DNA of 21,954 nt from Bacillota bacterium. GTDB taxonomy: Bacteria; Bacillota; Dethiobacteria; SKNC01. The stretch lies in assembly GCA_007120745.1 (NCBI GenBank), contig SKNC01000135.1, forward strand, positions 1 through 21,954, read 5' to 3'. Below are positions 1 through 6,969 of the stretch, piece by piece; position 1 is the stretch's first letter, and every line of letters begins with the position of its first letter. A model generated the notes under the pieces. That model was not told the origin of the DNA and searched no databases. It worked only from the letters and a program-made list of their open reading frames with translations. The position numbers and the translations under genes are program-made.

Positions 1-546
1 CCTTTTGAGAGACTTGCTCTTATCAAATGCTTCGCGATACCCCTCCACCTTCAGGATATCATCAAAAATCCGTTTGCGATTTGCACCGGTTTCCAAAAAG
101 GGAGCTGTGAAAAGACCCTGATTTACGGCAATCACCTGCTGAAAAATTTTTTCCAGGCTGTCCTCCGGATCGACACCAATGTTTTCTTTAATCCAGCGGC
201 TGACATCATCAATTCCATGTAACTCATCCAGAACAGTATCCGTCTCTTCATCATAAACTTCCCATTTTACACTTTTACTCTGCTTGTTAAATTTTCTAAT
301 CACTCGATAAAGCCTCTCATCTTTTGCCTCGATTAAAACCTGGACTTCCCCGCTATTTTTACCGTCCCGGATAAACTGTCTGGCGTTATAGGGTAAATGA
401 TTGAACAGCACAAATCCGATGGCTTCGATGATGGTTGTTTTCCCTGCTCCATTTACTCCGGAAATAAAGTTTATTCCCTCTTGAAAGTTGATTGTTTTGT
501 CTTCATAACATTTACAGTTTTTTAACCGCAGCTCAAATATTTTCAT
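1..546 (-). CDS. sbcC: SbcC/Rad50-like exonuclease ATPase subunit (N-terminal part, cut by window edge)
   Basis: The first 182 codons read without interruption from ATG at 546 to the window edge. The translation opens MKIFELRLKNCKCYED and has a Walker A motif GVNGAGKTT at about residues 30-38, followed by IIEAIGFVLFNHLPYNARQF, the layout of the SbcC/Rad50 ATPase head. The later stretch with FQQVIAVNQGLFTAPF resembles the Q-loop region of this family. SbcC homologues dimerise, bind ATP and gate the SbcD nuclease at DNA ends and hairpins in the cytoplasm. The start overlaps the sbcD stop as ATGA (543-546), so the two are translationally coupled. The coiled-coil, zinc hook and second ATPase half lie outside the window. 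Confidence 0.93.
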   Translation of the reverse strand, partial: MKIFELRLKNCKCYEDKTINFQEGINFISGVNGAGKTTIIEAIGFVLFNHLPYNARQFIRDGKNSGEVQVLIEAKDERLYRVIRKFNKQSKSVKWEVYDEETDTVLDELHGIDDVSRWIKENIGVDPEDSLEKIFQQVIAVNQGLFTAPFLETGANRKRIFDDILKVEGYREAFDKSKSLKR

Positions 547-1865
547 GATTTTTCACTTCCCTTTTGATTTGACTCTAAAGAGGCGGCTGCTTCACTGTCT
601 GGCTTTTCTTCCACTTGTTCTTTTACTTCTTCTGATACCATTTTTTCCGCCAGGTTTTCTATCAGGGCTGAAATGGATTGTTCTTCTGCCTCCAGGTAGA
701 TAAGTTCTTTCATTTTTTTGGAGAGATTTACCAGCTCATCGACCCAGGGATTCAGGTTTCCGCTGTTTAAAAAGATTCTACGTAAAACCTCTCGTTCCAG
801 GTCTTCTCGATTCATTTCAGCAGGGTTATCCATTAACGCCTCCTGCTCACCCTTCATGACGGCATTATTAACCACTTCTACTATGAGACAGCCGTATGCA
901 GTTTTAATTTTTTCTTCCAATAACCGGGTATCCACAGCCAGGGGACTAAAGGGGGTAGTGCCTTTAATCACCAGCTGCACTATGGGGTTAGACCCTTCCT
1001 CTACTTCAAGTTTTTCTATTTCGTGGCCACAGAGGTCATAAACTTCTTCTAACTCTTCACATCCGGTGACATTAACGGCACAGGAATAGACAGGTCGTTT
1101 TTCACCGGGAATAAATGAGGTATCGATCTCATCTTCTTGTAAAACTACATGGTAAAAGCCTTTTTCCTGAGCCCACTCCCCAACATCCCAGCACTCGGGG
1201 CAGCCTGGATTATAAATCCAGGTATCTATTTCATAGCGGTGGTGAATATGGCCCATGGCCACATAATCCACTTTATCTTTTAAAACAGCTATATCTTCTT
1301 TTTTTATTCCGCCCAGGTGCATCAGCATATCCACCGCTGAATGCAGCAGAAGAATGGTAGGTACTTCTGACTTTTCTAACTGCTCATTCAGTTCACTCAA
1401 TCTCCTGCCTGTCATTGAGCCCTGATACCCAAGGCCCACAAACCGTACCCCTTCAAAGGTTAGTATACTTCCTCCCTGCTTTTCTTTGTATGGCTCAAGA
1501 ACCAGGGAGCCTTCTTCAAATCGTGGACTCAGCAGGTAAAAGTACCCCTGTTCATTGAGAAAGCGCATCCAGGATTCGCTTCCTTCACCATAAGGAGCTT
1601 TATCATGATTACCTTCAATAGCAATGACCTGTATCTTCTCTTCTTTTAGCCTGCTTAATTCAGAAATAGCCTGGCTTAAAGTTCGGGGATTTATGGAACG
1701 CTTATTGAAAAAGTCCCCGGCTATAAGAAAGTAATCTACTTTATTATCAATGGCATAATCGATTATGTATGAAAAAGAACGGTGAAAATCAAGAAACCTT
1801 TCTTCGTTATTGTACTGGTTAAAACCCAGGTGAATATCTCCGCAGTGAATAAAACTGATGGACAA
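543..1865 (-). CDS. sbcD: SbcD/Mre11-like metallophosphoesterase, nuclease subunit
   Basis: A 440-aa calcineurin-like phosphoesterase. Metal-binding motifs appear in order: GDIH (D10, H12), GDFFN (D51), GNHD (N86, H87, D88), LLLHS (H175) and GHIHH (H206, H208). This is the Mn-dependent nuclease of the SbcCD complex, which cuts DNA ends, hairpins and blocked breaks. Motif II reads GDFFN rather than the more common GDLFD. The tail after about residue 400 is Glu/Lys/Ser rich and probably disordered. The start is TTG at 1865: AAAGGAGG (complement of 1870-1877) sits seven bases upstream and no better ATG is in frame. It is followed by sbcC with a four-base overlap. A candidate extended -10 promoter is at 2016-2024. 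Confidence 0.94.
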   Translation of the reverse strand: MSISFIHCGDIHLGFNQYNNEERFLDFHRSFSYIIDYAIDNKVDYFLIAGDFFNKRSINPRTLSQAISELSRLKEEKIQVIAIEGNHDKAPYGEGSESWMRFLNEQGYFYLLSPRFEEGSLVLEPYKEKQGGSILTFEGVRFVGLGYQGSMTGRRLSELNEQLEKSEVPTILLLHSAVDMLMHLGGIKKEDIAVLKDKVDYVAMGHIHHRYEIDTWIYNPGCPECWDVGEWAQEKGFYHVVLQEDEIDTSFIPGEKRPVYSCAVNVTGCEELEEVYDLCGHEIEKLEVEEGSNPIVQLVIKGTTPFSPLAVDTRLLEEKIKTAYGCLIVEVVNNAVMKGEQEALMDNPAEMNREDLEREVLRRIFLNSGNLNPWVDELVNLSKKMKELIYLEAEEQSISALIENLAEKMVSEEVKEQVEEKPDSEAAASLESNQKGSEKS

Positions 1866-2015
1866 TTTGTTCCCTCCTTTAAGAACAGCAAATTTTAATC
1901 TTTATGTCTCCCTGAAGACTCGTGACAAAAATGGATTCGCTGGTGCCTGTTAAACCTGATCTGCTTGAAGAGTAATATTTAAGTTGGTTCAGTATTAACT
2001 TTCCTGTAAAGAAAA

Positions 2016-2024
2016 ATTATACCA
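2016..2024 (-). promoter_or_regulatory. candidate extended -10 promoter of sbcDC
   Basis: On the minus strand the sequence reads TGGTATAAT (TATAAT is the complement of 2016-2021), a perfect -10 with the TGn extension. No good -35 hexamer lies 16-18 bases upstream; the hairpin at 2032-2049 occupies that space. The leader to the TTG start would be about 145 nt. Confidence 0.5.
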
Positions 2025-2031
2025 GCTGAGA

Positions 2032-2049
2032 GGGACACAAGCATGTCCC
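2032..2049. repeat. GGGACA / TGTCCC hairpin over the sbcD -35 region
   Basis: Inverted repeat GGGACA (2032-2037) and TGTCCC (2044-2049) with a 6-nt loop. The outer arms match the ends of the REP-like hairpins elsewhere in the window, but the interior differs. It is either a diverged relative or an operator-sized dyad at the sbcD promoter. Confidence 0.4.
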
Positions 2050-2160
2050 GAAAGTTATCCTAACTTGCTTACCAGCAGTGTAAGAAACTTATTTGACATT
2101 TTGCAAAATAATTCCTTCCCGTTACCAGCCAATAATTCAAGCCTGACCCCGTTTTAATAT

Positions 2161-2189
2161 TAAAACACAACCCTTTTGGTTGTGTTTTA
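2161..2189 (-). terminator. intrinsic terminator-like hairpin after the 34-aa protein gene
   Basis: Perfect 12-bp inverted repeat TAAAACACAACC / GGTTGTGTTTTA around a 5-nt loop. On the minus strand the stem ends in a run of T followed by AATATT. It lies 60 bases past the stop of the small gene at 2249-2353. On the plus strand it is followed by TTAAAAAATA, so it may act weakly in both directions. Confidence 0.6.
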
Positions 2190-2248
2190 TTAAAAAATAT
2201 TTAAAATGCCTGTCCTCGTGCTTTACAATATTGTCTTGTTTTTGGGAT

Positions 2249-2353
2249 TTACTTAAGCAATCTATCTGCGTTATTTTTGCTCTGCTTATAATGAAAATAT
2301 CCAAGTAAAAAAATATAAATTACGAAAAATATGGCCGCCATAAAATCCAGCAT
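2249..2353 (-). CDS. 34-aa single-span membrane protein
   Basis: ATG at 2353 is preceded by AAAGGAGG (complement of 2363-2370) at a nine-base spacing, the strongest kind of start signal in this window. The frame gives 34 residues: MLDFMAAIFFVIYIFLLGYF forms one hydrophobic helix, followed by a short basic/polar tail beginning HYKQSKNNAD and ending RLLK. The predicted form is a membrane microprotein with a cytoplasmic C-terminus under the positive-inside rule. A hairpin terminator follows at 2161-2189, and AT-rich DNA with possible promoter elements precedes it, so it looks monocistronic. I do not recognise a family and assign no function. Support comes from the ribosome binding site, hydrophobic pattern and terminator rather than from homology. 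Confidence 0.6.
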   Translation of the reverse strand: MLDFMAAIFFVIYIFLLGYFHYKQSKNNADRLLK

Positions 2354-2520
2354 AATAAACAGCCTCCTTTATGTTAAATATACGCGCTTTATGTGATGGT
2401 AATATCTTGTGAATACTACTTAATATAATTGTACTACTGCAAATTCAATTTACTGTAAAAGACACGTTAAGTTCAGGTAAAATTACTTTTTACTCCAATT
2501 ACTGCTCCTATAAAGAAATA

Positions 2521-2564
2521 AAACAGCCGTTGGAGTTCATGGATCGAACTCTAACAAGCTGTTT
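2521..2564 (-). terminator. orphan long hairpin, terminator-like on the minus strand
   Basis: Arms AAACAGC / GCTGTTT, then one mismatch, GTT / AAC, a G-T pair and GAGTTC / GAACTC, enclose a 7-nt loop (ATGGATC). This gives about 17 pairs. On the minus strand the stem is followed by TTATTTCTTTATAGG, a plausible U-rich tail. No minus-strand gene ends just upstream of it, because the acetyltransferase gene is on the plus strand. It could terminate a short untranslated transcript or be a structured leader element. Confidence 0.45.
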
Positions 2565-2619
2565 CAAAGGGTTAACGTCAATAGGTAGAAACGTATATAT
2601 GGAAAAGAGTTGCAGAAAA

Positions 2620-2628
2620 TGATATAAT
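2620..2628 (+). promoter_or_regulatory. extended -10 promoter of the acetyltransferase gene
   Basis: TGATATAAT: a perfect TATAAT (2623-2628) with the TGn extension, 38 bases before the ATG at 2667. No recognisable -35. A start site near 2635 would give a leader of about 32 nt carrying AAGGAG. Confidence 0.55.
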
Positions 2629-2666
2629 GTGGAATATTCATTGACTGTCAGATAAGGAGTGATTTG

Positions 2667-3278
2667 ATGTCCGCATCTTCCTTTTACCGCCTTACCAAAG
2701 AAGATATTCCTAGAGCTGTTGAATGCCTGAAGGATGCCTTTAAAGATGACCCTCTCTGGAGAGAGGTATTTAAAAATGACCCGGATAAGGATAATGCATT
2801 GTCCGGTTTTTTCACATGCCCGTTACTATATGGGATGAAATACGGAAAAGCATACGCCTCGTCCCCGGACATAGAGGCATTAGCTGTCTGGGTTCCCGGC
2901 AGGTATGCAGATATGACTATGTGGCGCATGCTGCGCTGCGGCGCCTTGAGGTACGGGACCAAGATGGGAAAGGAGTCCATGAGCAATCTTTCCATTGTAT
3001 CAAAACAGCTTGGAGCTGAACGGAAAAGGTTGATGAAGAATAAGCCTTATGTATACCTTACCATTATCGGCGTATCTTCTGCGGCACAGGGGAAGGGGCT
3101 TGGAAGTAAACTCATGGATGCCATTAAAGAAGAATGCAGCAGGGAGGGCCTTCGTCTCTATCTGGAAACGGAAAAGGAAAATAACCTGCCGTTTTACGAA
3201 AAGCACGGTTTAACCGTGAAGAAAAAAATCGTGTTTGAAAAAATTAATCTGCCCATGTGGCTCATGGAGCGTAGTTAA
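2667..3278 (+). CDS. GNAT-family N-acetyltransferase
   Basis: A 203-aa protein. The start is taken as ATG 2667: AAGGAG (2654-2659) lies seven bases upstream, whereas an in-frame TTG at 2664 would be too close. The C-terminal half carries the acetyl-CoA motif A: the strand LTIIGVSSAAQGKGLGSKLM has the Q-x-x-G-K-G-L/G-S pyrophosphate-binding loop, followed by a helix. The YLETEKENNLPFYEKHGL segment is the usual motif B pattern. The likely reaction is transfer of acetyl from acetyl-CoA to an amine; the substrate cannot be read from sequence. It is transcribed alone from the extended -10 at 2620-2628. It converges on the AOR gene, with a REP-like hairpin filling the 47-bp gap. Confidence 0.88.
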   Translation: MSASSFYRLTKEDIPRAVECLKDAFKDDPLWREVFKNDPDKDNALSGFFTCPLLYGMKYGKAYASSPDIEALAVWVPGRYADMTMWRMLRCGALRYGTKMGKESMSNLSIVSKQLGAERKRLMKNKPYVYLTIIGVSSAAQGKGLGSKLMDAIKEECSREGLRLYLETEKENNLPFYEKHGLTVKKKIVFEKINLPMWLMERS

Positions 3279-3280
3279 GT

Positions 3281-3325
3281 ATGGGACAGGGGACCTGTCC
3301 CCCTGTCCCATGTCCCCCTGTCCTA
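3281..3325 (+). repeat. REP-like hairpin, compensatory variant, with partial tail copy
   Basis: The 27-nt core at 3283-3309 has arms GGGACAGGGG / CCCCTGTCCC; including flanks, the stem is 12 bp (3281-3292 with 3300-3311) around a 7-nt loop. Compared with the three exact copies in the window it differs at two positions that pair with each other (A-T to G-C). A second partial arm follows at about 3310-3322. It fills the gap between two converging genes. Confidence 0.85.
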
Positions 3326-5077
3326 CTATTTTTCCTGATCCCGGAGGTTATTTATAGAACGGGAATAAAGCTTAATCAGGTCCTTCATATATTCCTTGGA
3401 GGAAACTCCCTTAACGTTTACAATTTCAGTAAAACGCCGGGGAATCACTGTTTTTTCTGGTTTAAATCCCGTAGAGAACTTAACTCTCCAGCGTAATCGG
3501 CGGATTCCCTCCCCTAATTCTTCCAGGCTCTTCCCCTGTTCTTTGAGGCCGACTGCCTCCAGGGCCTCCTGCAGCACCTCCGGTGTATAGAGTTTTCGGG
3601 CGAACAGGCAGGCTACCATGGAGGTTAGCAGCACTCTCTGCCTTTCTTCCTCTTCTAGAAGTTCCACAGCCCTTTCGGGGGTAAATTCCTCGGGCATCTG
3701 GTCAAGCTGGTATCCCGCCGTGTCCAGGTGTGAATGGCGAAATCCCATGGCCTGGGATACAAAGAAGATTGGCCCCGTGGCATAACCGGCCATTTCCTGA
3801 CCTAACACGCAGGCAAAGTCCTCTCCTCCGTAATTAGAAGCAGCGGCAGAAACCCCCTCCCCCAACAGCCGGTAAAATTCATTGGTTCCTTCGGACAGGT
3901 ACCGGATTCCCTCCAGATACTCTTTGCTGCTGCCGAACTTATAGGGAACCAGGGTTTCCTCCTTTGAAATCAATTCCTTCTCCAGGGCTTCCGTCGCCCA
4001 GGCCAGGGCGACTCCGGTGCTAATCACATCCAACCCGTATTTCTCCACCCGGTCCAGCAGGGTGATGACTTCTTCCGCCCGGGAAATTCCCAGCATGCTC
4101 CCCATGGCAAAAACCGGTTCATGGTCATAGGAAACCTGACGGTAGCAGTATTCATGTTCCTCCCCAAACTTCTCCCGCAGCAGTCCGATATGTATGCATC
4201 CGATGGGGCAGCCGGTACAGGCGACCTGCCTCAGGAGCAGGTTGTCGGCAAAATATTCTCCGGAAATCCCTTCTGCCTCGGGGAAGGTTGTGGCCTGCAT
4301 ATTTTTCACCGGCAGGGATTTCATTTTTTCTAAGGGAAGAACATTTCCTGTTGTGCCAAGGCCGTGATATTTTGTCATCAAGTCTGACCCCACCAGGTCC
4401 TGAAACAGTCTCTTGTAAAGCTTTTTATAGGAAGGGCCAAAATCCAGGTCAAAAGAGGCGTCTCCAATAAGCATTATGGCCTTAAGGAATTTTGAGCCCA
4501 TGAGGGCACCGGCCCCCAGCCTCCCAAAATGGCGAAAAGTATCCACGTTAATCCCGGCAATTTTAACCAGGTTTTCCCCGGAAACACCAATCCTCAAAAT
4601 GCTGCGTTTCCCATGGGCCCTGGCTTCTTTCTGCCGAATCAGGCGGGCTGTTAAGGTGGTGTCCAGGCCCCAAAGGTGACGGGCGTCCTTTACATTTATT
4701 TCCCGGGAGCCCGCGACCAGGTAAGACGGCCTTTTCGCCTTTCCCCGGATAACCAGGGCATCAATATCCGCAAAGCGCATTATTGTTCCCATCCGTCCCC
4801 CGGCATGGGTTTCGGCATAATACCCGTTGTAGGGGGATTTAAATCCCAACACTACCTTGCTCATCAGGGGGAAAAGTGCATTAAGGGGCCCTATGGCAAA
4901 GATCAGGGGTTGGTCCGGATGAAAGGGTGATTCTTCCGGAAGGCCGTACTCCTGATACAGAGCTGCCGCGAGGCCGCTGCCCCCCAGATGGTTTACCAGG
5001 TCTTCCCGTTTGATAACCCTTCCTTTCCCATTATCAAGGTTTACCTCCATAATTCTCACATAGCCATGAGAAAGCAT
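3326..5077 (-). CDS. aor: Tungsten-containing aldehyde:ferredoxin oxidoreductase (AOR family)
   Basis: A 583-aa catalytic subunit. Iron-sulfur ligands are C287-x2-C290-x3-C294 (ACTGCPIGC) and probably C490 (SMVACLFARK), a spacing that closely matches the archaeal AOR enzyme. N-terminal landmarks are GYVRIMEVNLDNG, GGRMGTIMRFADIDALVIRGKA and GINVDTFRHFGRLGAGALMGSK, as expected of the cofactor-binding domain. AORs interconvert aldehydes and carboxylic acids using W-bis-pyranopterin and a [4Fe-4S] cluster, with ferredoxin as electron partner. The substrate is not readable and other AOR-family oxidoreductases are possible. ATG 5077 overlaps the ferredoxin stop as TAATG, and AAAGGAG lies at the end of that gene, so the two are coupled. 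The stop is TAG. Confidence 0.92.
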   Translation of the reverse strand: MLSHGYVRIMEVNLDNGKGRVIKREDLVNHLGGSGLAAALYQEYGLPEESPFHPDQPLIFAIGPLNALFPLMSKVVLGFKSPYNGYYAETHAGGRMGTIMRFADIDALVIRGKAKRPSYLVAGSREINVKDARHLWGLDTTLTARLIRQKEARAHGKRSILRIGVSGENLVKIAGINVDTFRHFGRLGAGALMGSKFLKAIMLIGDASFDLDFGPSYKKLYKRLFQDLVGSDLMTKYHGLGTTGNVLPLEKMKSLPVKNMQATTFPEAEGISGEYFADNLLLRQVACTGCPIGCIHIGLLREKFGEEHEYCYRQVSYDHEPVFAMGSMLGISRAEEVITLLDRVEKYGLDVISTGVALAWATEALEKELISKEETLVPYKFGSSKEYLEGIRYLSEGTNEFYRLLGEGVSAAASNYGGEDFACVLGQEMAGYATGPIFFVSQAMGFRHSHLDTAGYQLDQMPEEFTPERAVELLEEEERQRVLLTSMVACLFARKLYTPEVLQEALEAVGLKEQGKSLEELGEGIRRLRWRVKFSTGFKPEKTVIPRRFTEIVNVKGVSSKEYMKDLIKLYSRSINNLRDQEK

Positions 5078-5505
5078 TATATCACATCTCCTTTTGGCTT
5101 TTTACCCTCTGTCATAGCCAGACAGCTGTGTGGACAAAAAGAGACACAGCGGCCGCAGTGATAACAGACCACGGGTTCTCCACTTTCCCGATCCATGATT
5201 ATGGCATCCACAGGACAGGCCTCCTTGCAGGACCCACAACGAATACAGGATTCTCTGCTGTACCGGACTCCTCCTCCCTTCCTCTGCCGGTAAGCACCGG
5301 TGGGACAGGCTTCTGCACAGGGTGCCGGAAGGCAGGCCAGGCATACTACTGCCTGGAATCCTGCGGTCAGGCCTCCCAGGGTACGGACCTGGATACCGGA
5401 ACGGTCTAAAGAGAGAGAGCTGTGCACCTGCCTGGCACAGGCCAGCATACAGCAGTAACATCCAATACATTTTTCCATCTCTACAGGTCTCATTATTTTA
5501 GCCAA
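5077..5505 (-). CDS. Four-cluster ferredoxin, electron-transfer subunit for the AOR
   Basis: 142 aa from TTG 5505, chosen because AAAGGAG (complement of 5513-5519) sits seven bases upstream; an ATG 45 codons further out lacks such a site. Four cysteine groups are visible: C-x2-C-x2-C-x3-C at 13-23 (CIGCYCCMLAC, with an extra Cys), a group in AVVCLACLPAPCAEACPTGA, then CIRCGSCKEACPVDA and CYHCGRCVSFCPHSC. This matches the 4x[4Fe-4S] subunits of AorA/HycB type that pass electrons from AOR-family enzymes to other carriers. It has no signal peptide, so it is probably cytoplasmic. It is first in a two-gene operon with the AOR. The 90 bp upstream is the only room for a promoter, unless the operon is read through from the PBP gene. 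Confidence 0.9.
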   Translation of the reverse strand: MAKIMRPVEMEKCIGCYCCMLACARQVHSSLSLDRSGIQVRTLGGLTAGFQAVVCLACLPAPCAEACPTGAYRQRKGGGVRYSRESCIRCGSCKEACPVDAIIMDRESGEPVVCYHCGRCVSFCPHSCLAMTEGKKPKGDVI

Positions 5506-5595
5506 ATTAATTCTCCTTTCCCGAATTAAAGGTACAGTTTTTACTTTCATTAAAAAGTGAACTACAAAACCGCTTATATACTCTGCAAACCAGGA

Positions 5596-6969
5596 TCACC
5601 TCACCCCGGCATCCACCGCAGCCTGCAGCACCTTTGCTGCTACGGGAGCGGCAGCACTCCTTCCGAACCCGCCGTTTTCGATTACCACAACAAAAGCAAG
5701 GGGAAAATCCTCTCGGTCCAAAAACCCGGCAAACCACGCATGGGGCTGTTTCCCTCCACCTACTTCGGCAGTACCGGTTTTTGCACAGAGTTCCATGCCT
5801 TTGAATTTCTCCTCGTGGGAAGCAGTTATTGTGCTGTCTCTCATCAGCTGCTTAAGCTGTTCAGCTGTTTTTTGCGAAAGCACCCGCTTCTGTTCATACG
5901 AAGCAGGGATAAATGATAGTATTCCACGTTCTTTCAGTATTCTTGGGGTAACGCGGACACCATCATTGGCGATGGCTCCCATGTAAGCCATGAAATTCAG
6001 TGGATTTGCCGTATTTGTATACTGCCCGATGCCGGCCCAGGCCAGGTCTGCTCCCTTCACACCTGTCACATCCACGTTACCTGCCGCCGTTTTAATGCCG
6101 TCCACCTCCAGCCTGGAATTGAACCCGGCCAAATCCGCATATTCCTGCAGTATATCTGCTCCCAGTTCAAGGGTGATTTGGGCAAATGCCGTGTTGCAGG
6201 AAACGGCCAGGGCCTTCTCCAGTGTAACTTCCCCATGGGCTGAGGAACAGGTCACCATATCTCCGCCAACCTGCAGTTGCCCATCACAGTGATAGCGAAA
6301 ATTATGGTTATCCAGATGCTCAATCGCTGCGGCAGCGGTCACCAGCTTAAACACCGAGCCGGGAGTATAAGCAGCTGAAAAAAGCCGGTTCATATAAACC
6401 CCTTCATACCTGTCGGGGTCAGCCTGCACATCGGGAGGGTTCTCTGGGTCAAAGGAGGGAGTGCTGACCATGCAGAGGATCTCTCCCGTCTTATAATTAT
6501 ATATACCCACCGCCCCCCTGCGGCCGGCCAGTTCGCTGTAGGCAGCGGCACACAGGTCGGCATCCAGGGTAAGGGAAAGGTTGCTGCCGGGGCCTAATTT
6601 ATCATTAAAGCGGTACGCCCCGTTGATTAAATCCCAGCCGCTCAGCCGGGCTCTGAAGGCAGTTTGAGCGCCGGTGGCTACATTGCTTTTTGCATCCCCT
6701 GTGGCATGCATAACCGCCGTGCGCACTGTTTTATCCTCATTGAACGTTAACCTTCCCTCCACCATCTGCATGAGGATGCTGCCGGAACGGTCATACACCC
6801 TCCCTGACACAACCAGTCTCCCGTTTGCATGCAGGTGCCTGTTGGACGGATGCTGTACCCAGGTGGAAGCATGGTCAAGATACTTCATGGTGAAGGCCAA
6901 AAGACCCAGTACCAGAAGCATTACATAAATTAGCAACAGGGCAGTACGTTTTGACAGCAGCCTCATCAT
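5596..6969 (-). CDS. pbpA: Class B penicillin-binding protein (PbpA/FtsI family transpeptidase)
   Basis: 457 aa. One N-terminal membrane anchor (about 8-28) is followed by a short non-catalytic domain starting RVYDRSGSIL. The transpeptidase domain has S205-V-F-K208 (active-site Ser in YTPGSVFK), S258-C-N260 and K398-T-G (KTGTAEV). It cross-links peptidoglycan stem peptides outside the membrane. The length fits the compact PbpA type rather than large FtsI/PBP2 with PASTA repeats. It directly follows the FHA-RodA gene, sharing the A of TAATG at 6969-6971. The pair is a RodA/PBP polymerase-cross-linker unit. ATG 6969 or the next codon (MM) could be the start. Confidence 0.93.
   Translation of the reverse strand: MMRLLSKRTALLLIYVMLLVLGLLAFTMKYLDHASTWVQHPSNRHLHANGRLVVSGRVYDRSGSILMQMVEGRLTFNEDKTVRTAVMHATGDAKSNVATGAQTAFRARLSGWDLINGAYRFNDKLGPGSNLSLTLDADLCAAAYSELAGRRGAVGIYNYKTGEILCMVSTPSFDPENPPDVQADPDRYEGVYMNRLFSAAYTPGSVFKLVTAAAAIEHLDNHNFRYHCDGQLQVGGDMVTCSSAHGEVTLEKALAVSCNTAFAQITLELGADILQEYADLAGFNSRLEVDGIKTAAGNVDVTGVKGADLAWAGIGQYTNTANPLNFMAYMGAIANDGVRVTPRILKERGILSFIPASYEQKRVLSQKTAEQLKQLMRDSTITASHEEKFKGMELCAKTGTAEVGGGKQPHAWFAGFLDREDFPLAFVVVIENGGFGRSAAAPVAAKVLQAAVDAGVR

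Larger units (their letters stand above)
1866..2248. other. intergenic region between sbcD and the 34-aa protein gene
   Basis: No convincing coding region was seen. It holds the sbcD ribosome binding site and promoter, the 2032-2049 hairpin, and a 12-bp palindrome ATTTTGCAAAAT (2098-2109) just after TTGACA. It also holds GCCTGACCCC (2141-2150), a 16-bp palindrome GTTTTAATATTAAAAC (2151-2166) and the terminator at 2161-2189. The complement of GCCTGACCCC shares GGGGTCAGG with 17894-17902. Confidence 0.5.
2354..2666. other. divergent control region between the 34-aa gene and the acetyltransferase gene
   Basis: AT-rich, with no open frame that has a ribosome binding site. It contains the start signals of the small gene (-), a long hairpin at 2521-2564, and the extended -10 and ribosome binding site of the acetyltransferase gene (+). 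Confidence 0.5.

Noticed and set aside
2094..2122. TTGACA followed by ATTTTGCAAAAT as a plus-strand promoter/operator
   Set aside because: No -10 at correct spacing and no plus-strand gene follows before the terminator.
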